From the NCBI GenBank assembly GCA_023053685.1, contig JALIGW010000003.1, positions 146,356,665-146,420,664 on the forward strand: 64,000 nucleotides of DNA. Reading direction: 5' to 3'. The position numbers and the translations under genes were made by a program. This document shows, in pieces, positions 61,771-64,000 of this stretch. The notes beneath the pieces are model-generated. The model ran no database searches. It saw nothing but the letters and a program-made list of their open reading frames with translations, and was not told where the DNA came from. Positions within the stretch are counted from its first letter, which is position 1. The number at the start of each line of letters is the position of its first letter. This DNA is from Diadophis punctatus similis. Lineage: Eukaryota; Chordata; Lepidosauria; Squamata; Dipsadidae.

Positions 61771-61900
61771 CACGGATGTCAAACTCGCGGTGTCACATTA
61801 CCATCACATGAAGTATCACATTTTTCCCTTTGTGGAGCTGGGGTAGGTGTGGCCTGTGTGTGACGCATCCGGCCTATGGGCTACCAGTTTGACACACCTA
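61771..61900. mobile_element. hAT-type MITE (family C, short copy 2)
   Basis: CACGGATGTCAAACTCGCGG and CCAGTTTGACACACCTA are inverted ends. The duplication GTATAGGC is perfect (61763-61770 and 61901-61908). Confidence 0.92.
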
Positions 61901-61908
61901 GTATAGGC

Positions 61909-62807
61909 AGTAGCCATTTTATAAAAAGAAAAGACTGGTTCTTGCCATTTGAAATAAATGGGCGCATTATGTAGCAAAATCTACGCATACTTGTAGTCCT
62001 CTACTGATACCATAATTGGCTCCAAAATCTTGGTCATTGAGTGAAGCAATAATTGAACAATACACCAGGTGACTGCTTTGCTGAATGATCACAAAACCAG
62101 CTGTCCCAATTGTGGTAATTAAGCAGAGTGCTAGGGAGAAGGTCCAGGGTCTGGTAGGGTGAAGAGAGGGCATGTGCTGCCTATCACACCCAGGAGGTCT
62201 AGGCCTCTCCCCACTGCACCAGGAAGAACGATTCTGAGAACTATGGCATTAGCTAGCATTTTTGCCAGATTTGAAGTTCGTTCCTCCATCTGAGGAATTC
62301 TGAGGAATTTATGGAAATTATTTCAATGTACTGCAAGAATGAACCTCAAATCTGGTGAAAATGCTAGTGAACACCATCATTTTGGAATGTTCAGAACATT
62401 TACCTTCAGTAGCATTTTCTCCTCCCCTTTGGAGCAGAAAACCCTACCAAACACAAAATGCCGACCTTTGCTAGTACTTTCCCCTTCCTTCGGACGGGAA
62501 AAAGCTAGTAACACCAGCATTCTGAAAGGCTCGAAACACTGCCTTCACTAGTGTTTTTGCCAGATTTGAGTTCCATTCCTAAAGTGTGCTGGAGGATTTC
62601 CCTTCCCTTCATGGATGAGACTGGAAATCCCTCAGTGAACTGGGGGACGGACCTCAAATCCAACATCTGCTCCCCATGCAACCTTCTGTCCCAGCTTCTC
62701 CATTGACTTTCTGGGGAAGCTGGCAGAGAAGATTGCAAATGGAGATCACATGATTGCAGGGCACTGAGAGCAAACCCCTCTCCTCACAAGCACTGATGAT
62801 GTTACTA
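61909..62807. other. Downstream sequence, nothing recognised
   Basis: Moderately GC-rich with repeated CAGATTTGA/GTTCCTTCC-type phrases, but no family recognised. Confidence 0.4.
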
Positions 62808-63225
62808 GTTTAATGGAATAACAGAGTTAGAGGGGACCTTGGCGGTCTTCTAGTCCAACCCTCTGCTTAAGCAGGAAACCCTATACCATTTCAGACAAAC
62901 AGTTGTCCAATCTCTTATTAAAAACCTCCAGTGTTGGAACACTTACAATTTCTGGGGCAAGTTTTTCCACTGATTAATACTGTCAGGAAATTTCTCCTTA
63001 ATACTAGATTGGTTCTCTCTTTGATTAGTTTTCATCCATTGCTTCTTGTCCTGCTTTCAGGTGCTGTGGATAATAGGTTGACTTCCTTTGCTTTGTGGCA
63101 ATCCCTTAGATATTGGAATATTGCTATCATGTCACTCCCTAGCCCTTCTTTTCATTAAACTAATATACCCAATTCTTGTAACCCTTCTTCATATGTTTTC
63201 ATAGTTTGGATAATGAAACATCTGC
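62808..63225 (-). mobile_element. CR1 LINE 3' end, reversed
   Basis: The + strand text TAGAGGGGACCTTGGCGGTC, then TTCTAGTCCAACCCTCTGCT, is the complement of the CR1 3' end. Upstream on the minus strand are remains of the LNTRLVLSLIS/RG.DIIAIFQYL region. Diverged compared with 57165-57705. Confidence 0.85.
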
Positions 63226-63335
63226 AAGAAAACAACCCAGTTCACAGAGCACCAAAGACCCTTCACATTATTCATCACCGTGCCTTGAATCCTTGTCTCA
63301 ATTAGGCAAACTGATATTGAAAGAAGGAGGGGGGG

Positions 63336-63400
63336 AGAAGGAAGGAAGGAAGGAAGGAAAGAAGGAAGGAAGGAAGGAAGGAAGGAAGGAAGGAAGGAAC
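63336..63400. repeat. (GGAA)n microsatellite
   Basis: About 15 GGAA units after a G-rich run. Confidence 0.97.
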
Positions 63401-63466
63401 TTTGTTCATAAACCACATAATCTTCCACTAGATGGCAGTAACAGCTTTCTCAAACAGTATCTAGAA

Positions 63467-64000
63467 CAGTGGTTCCCAACATGGGGCCAACGCCCCACAG
63501 GGAGGCAATTTGATTTTTAATGGGGGCAATTCAAAAATGAGCTATTAACTGAATTTTTGAAAGCCCGCTAATTGTTCTTATATATTTGTGATGAAACAGC
63601 TGTGTTTCATTTACCTATTGTTGTCTTTGTTAAAGTGCATTTCCTAGGGCCTAGTCTGAAAAGGATATCCCAGCTGGGGGGGAGGAGGGAGCAACTGCCA
63701 GCCATTCAGATGTGTTCCCACTAAGGATCATGGGACTGGCAGAGTCTCTCTCTCTCTCTTTCATGTGGGCTTTGCTCCTGGGTGGTTGCAGGGAGAGCTG
63801 CTTTGTGGGGAGTCAGAGTGGATGGCTGCTGGGGGAAGCCCAGCAGTGAGGATACAGAACCAGGACCCAAGTTTAAGTAAGAAATTGTTAGATTTAGTTA
63901 TTTTTAGTCTGTGTTTTCCCAGCCGTGTTTTACAAGACTTTTCCTCTCAGAGCAATCTGGGGCTGGGCCACGCATGCGTAGGCCTTGCCAGGCCTGTGTG
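63467..64000. mobile_element. Start of a hAT-type element, running off the window
   Basis: The left end CAGTGGTTCCCAACATGGGG, then GGGAGGCAATTTGATTTTTA and TGGGGGCAATTCAAAAATGA, resembles Charlie-like hAT termini. The right end is not in the window, so the extent is open. Confidence 0.55.

Overview
This is vertebrate nuclear DNA: AT-rich, intron-bearing and dense in transposable elements. The mix points to a squamate reptile, most likely a snake. It holds CR1- and L2-type LINEs, an RTE-BovB LINE, a 5'-truncated L1, Sauria-type tRNA SINEs, a SPIN hAT element, many CpG-rich hAT MITEs with intact 8-bp target-site duplications, and long GATA/CTAT, TA and pentanucleotide microsatellites. The species call is inference.

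The only host gene I can support is NETO1 (neuropilin and tolloid-like 1), on the + strand, entering from the left edge. Five coding exons are visible: the end of a CUB2 exon (1-45), the rest of CUB2 (14997-15225), the LDLa module (29799-29912), the transmembrane segment plus most of the cytoplasmic tail (37974-38532), and a 61-nt terminal coding exon (40418-40478) encoding the C-terminal PDZ ligand. Reading frame and intron phases (0, 1, 1, 2) agree across all junctions, and every visible splice site is AG/GT. NETO1 is a single-pass synaptic membrane protein, an auxiliary subunit of kainate receptors that also associates with NMDA receptors. The 5' exons (signal peptide, CUB1, start of CUB2) lie upstream of the window.

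Layout. 46-14996: intron holding LINE fragments, a long hAT MITE, a palindromic MITE, a compound microsatellite around a tRNA-SINE, and a TIR element with internal tandem repeats. 15226-29798: intron holding an unidentified 261-bp retro-insert, a Sauria SINE, a CR1-group LINE with a readable reverse transcriptase, a TIR element with a CR1 tail nested inside it, BovB remnants and several hAT MITEs. 29913-37973: intron holding an L1 bounded by a 17-bp duplication and itself split by a hAT MITE. 38533-40417: short last intron. 40479 to about 41 kb: probable 3' UTR. From about 41 to 64 kb I see no further gene. That part has microsatellites, hAT MITEs including a near-perfect 132-bp hairpin, a SPIN copy with a second element inside it, two CR1 copies, a probable RLE-type LINE tail, and long stretches of unannotatable sequence.

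I find no new gene system. The most useful observations concern NETO1 (a tiny terminal exon with a weak acceptor, a possible retained-intron isoform lacking the PDZ ligand, a splice donor just after the stop codon) and the layered transposon history, which includes two families known for horizontal transfer.
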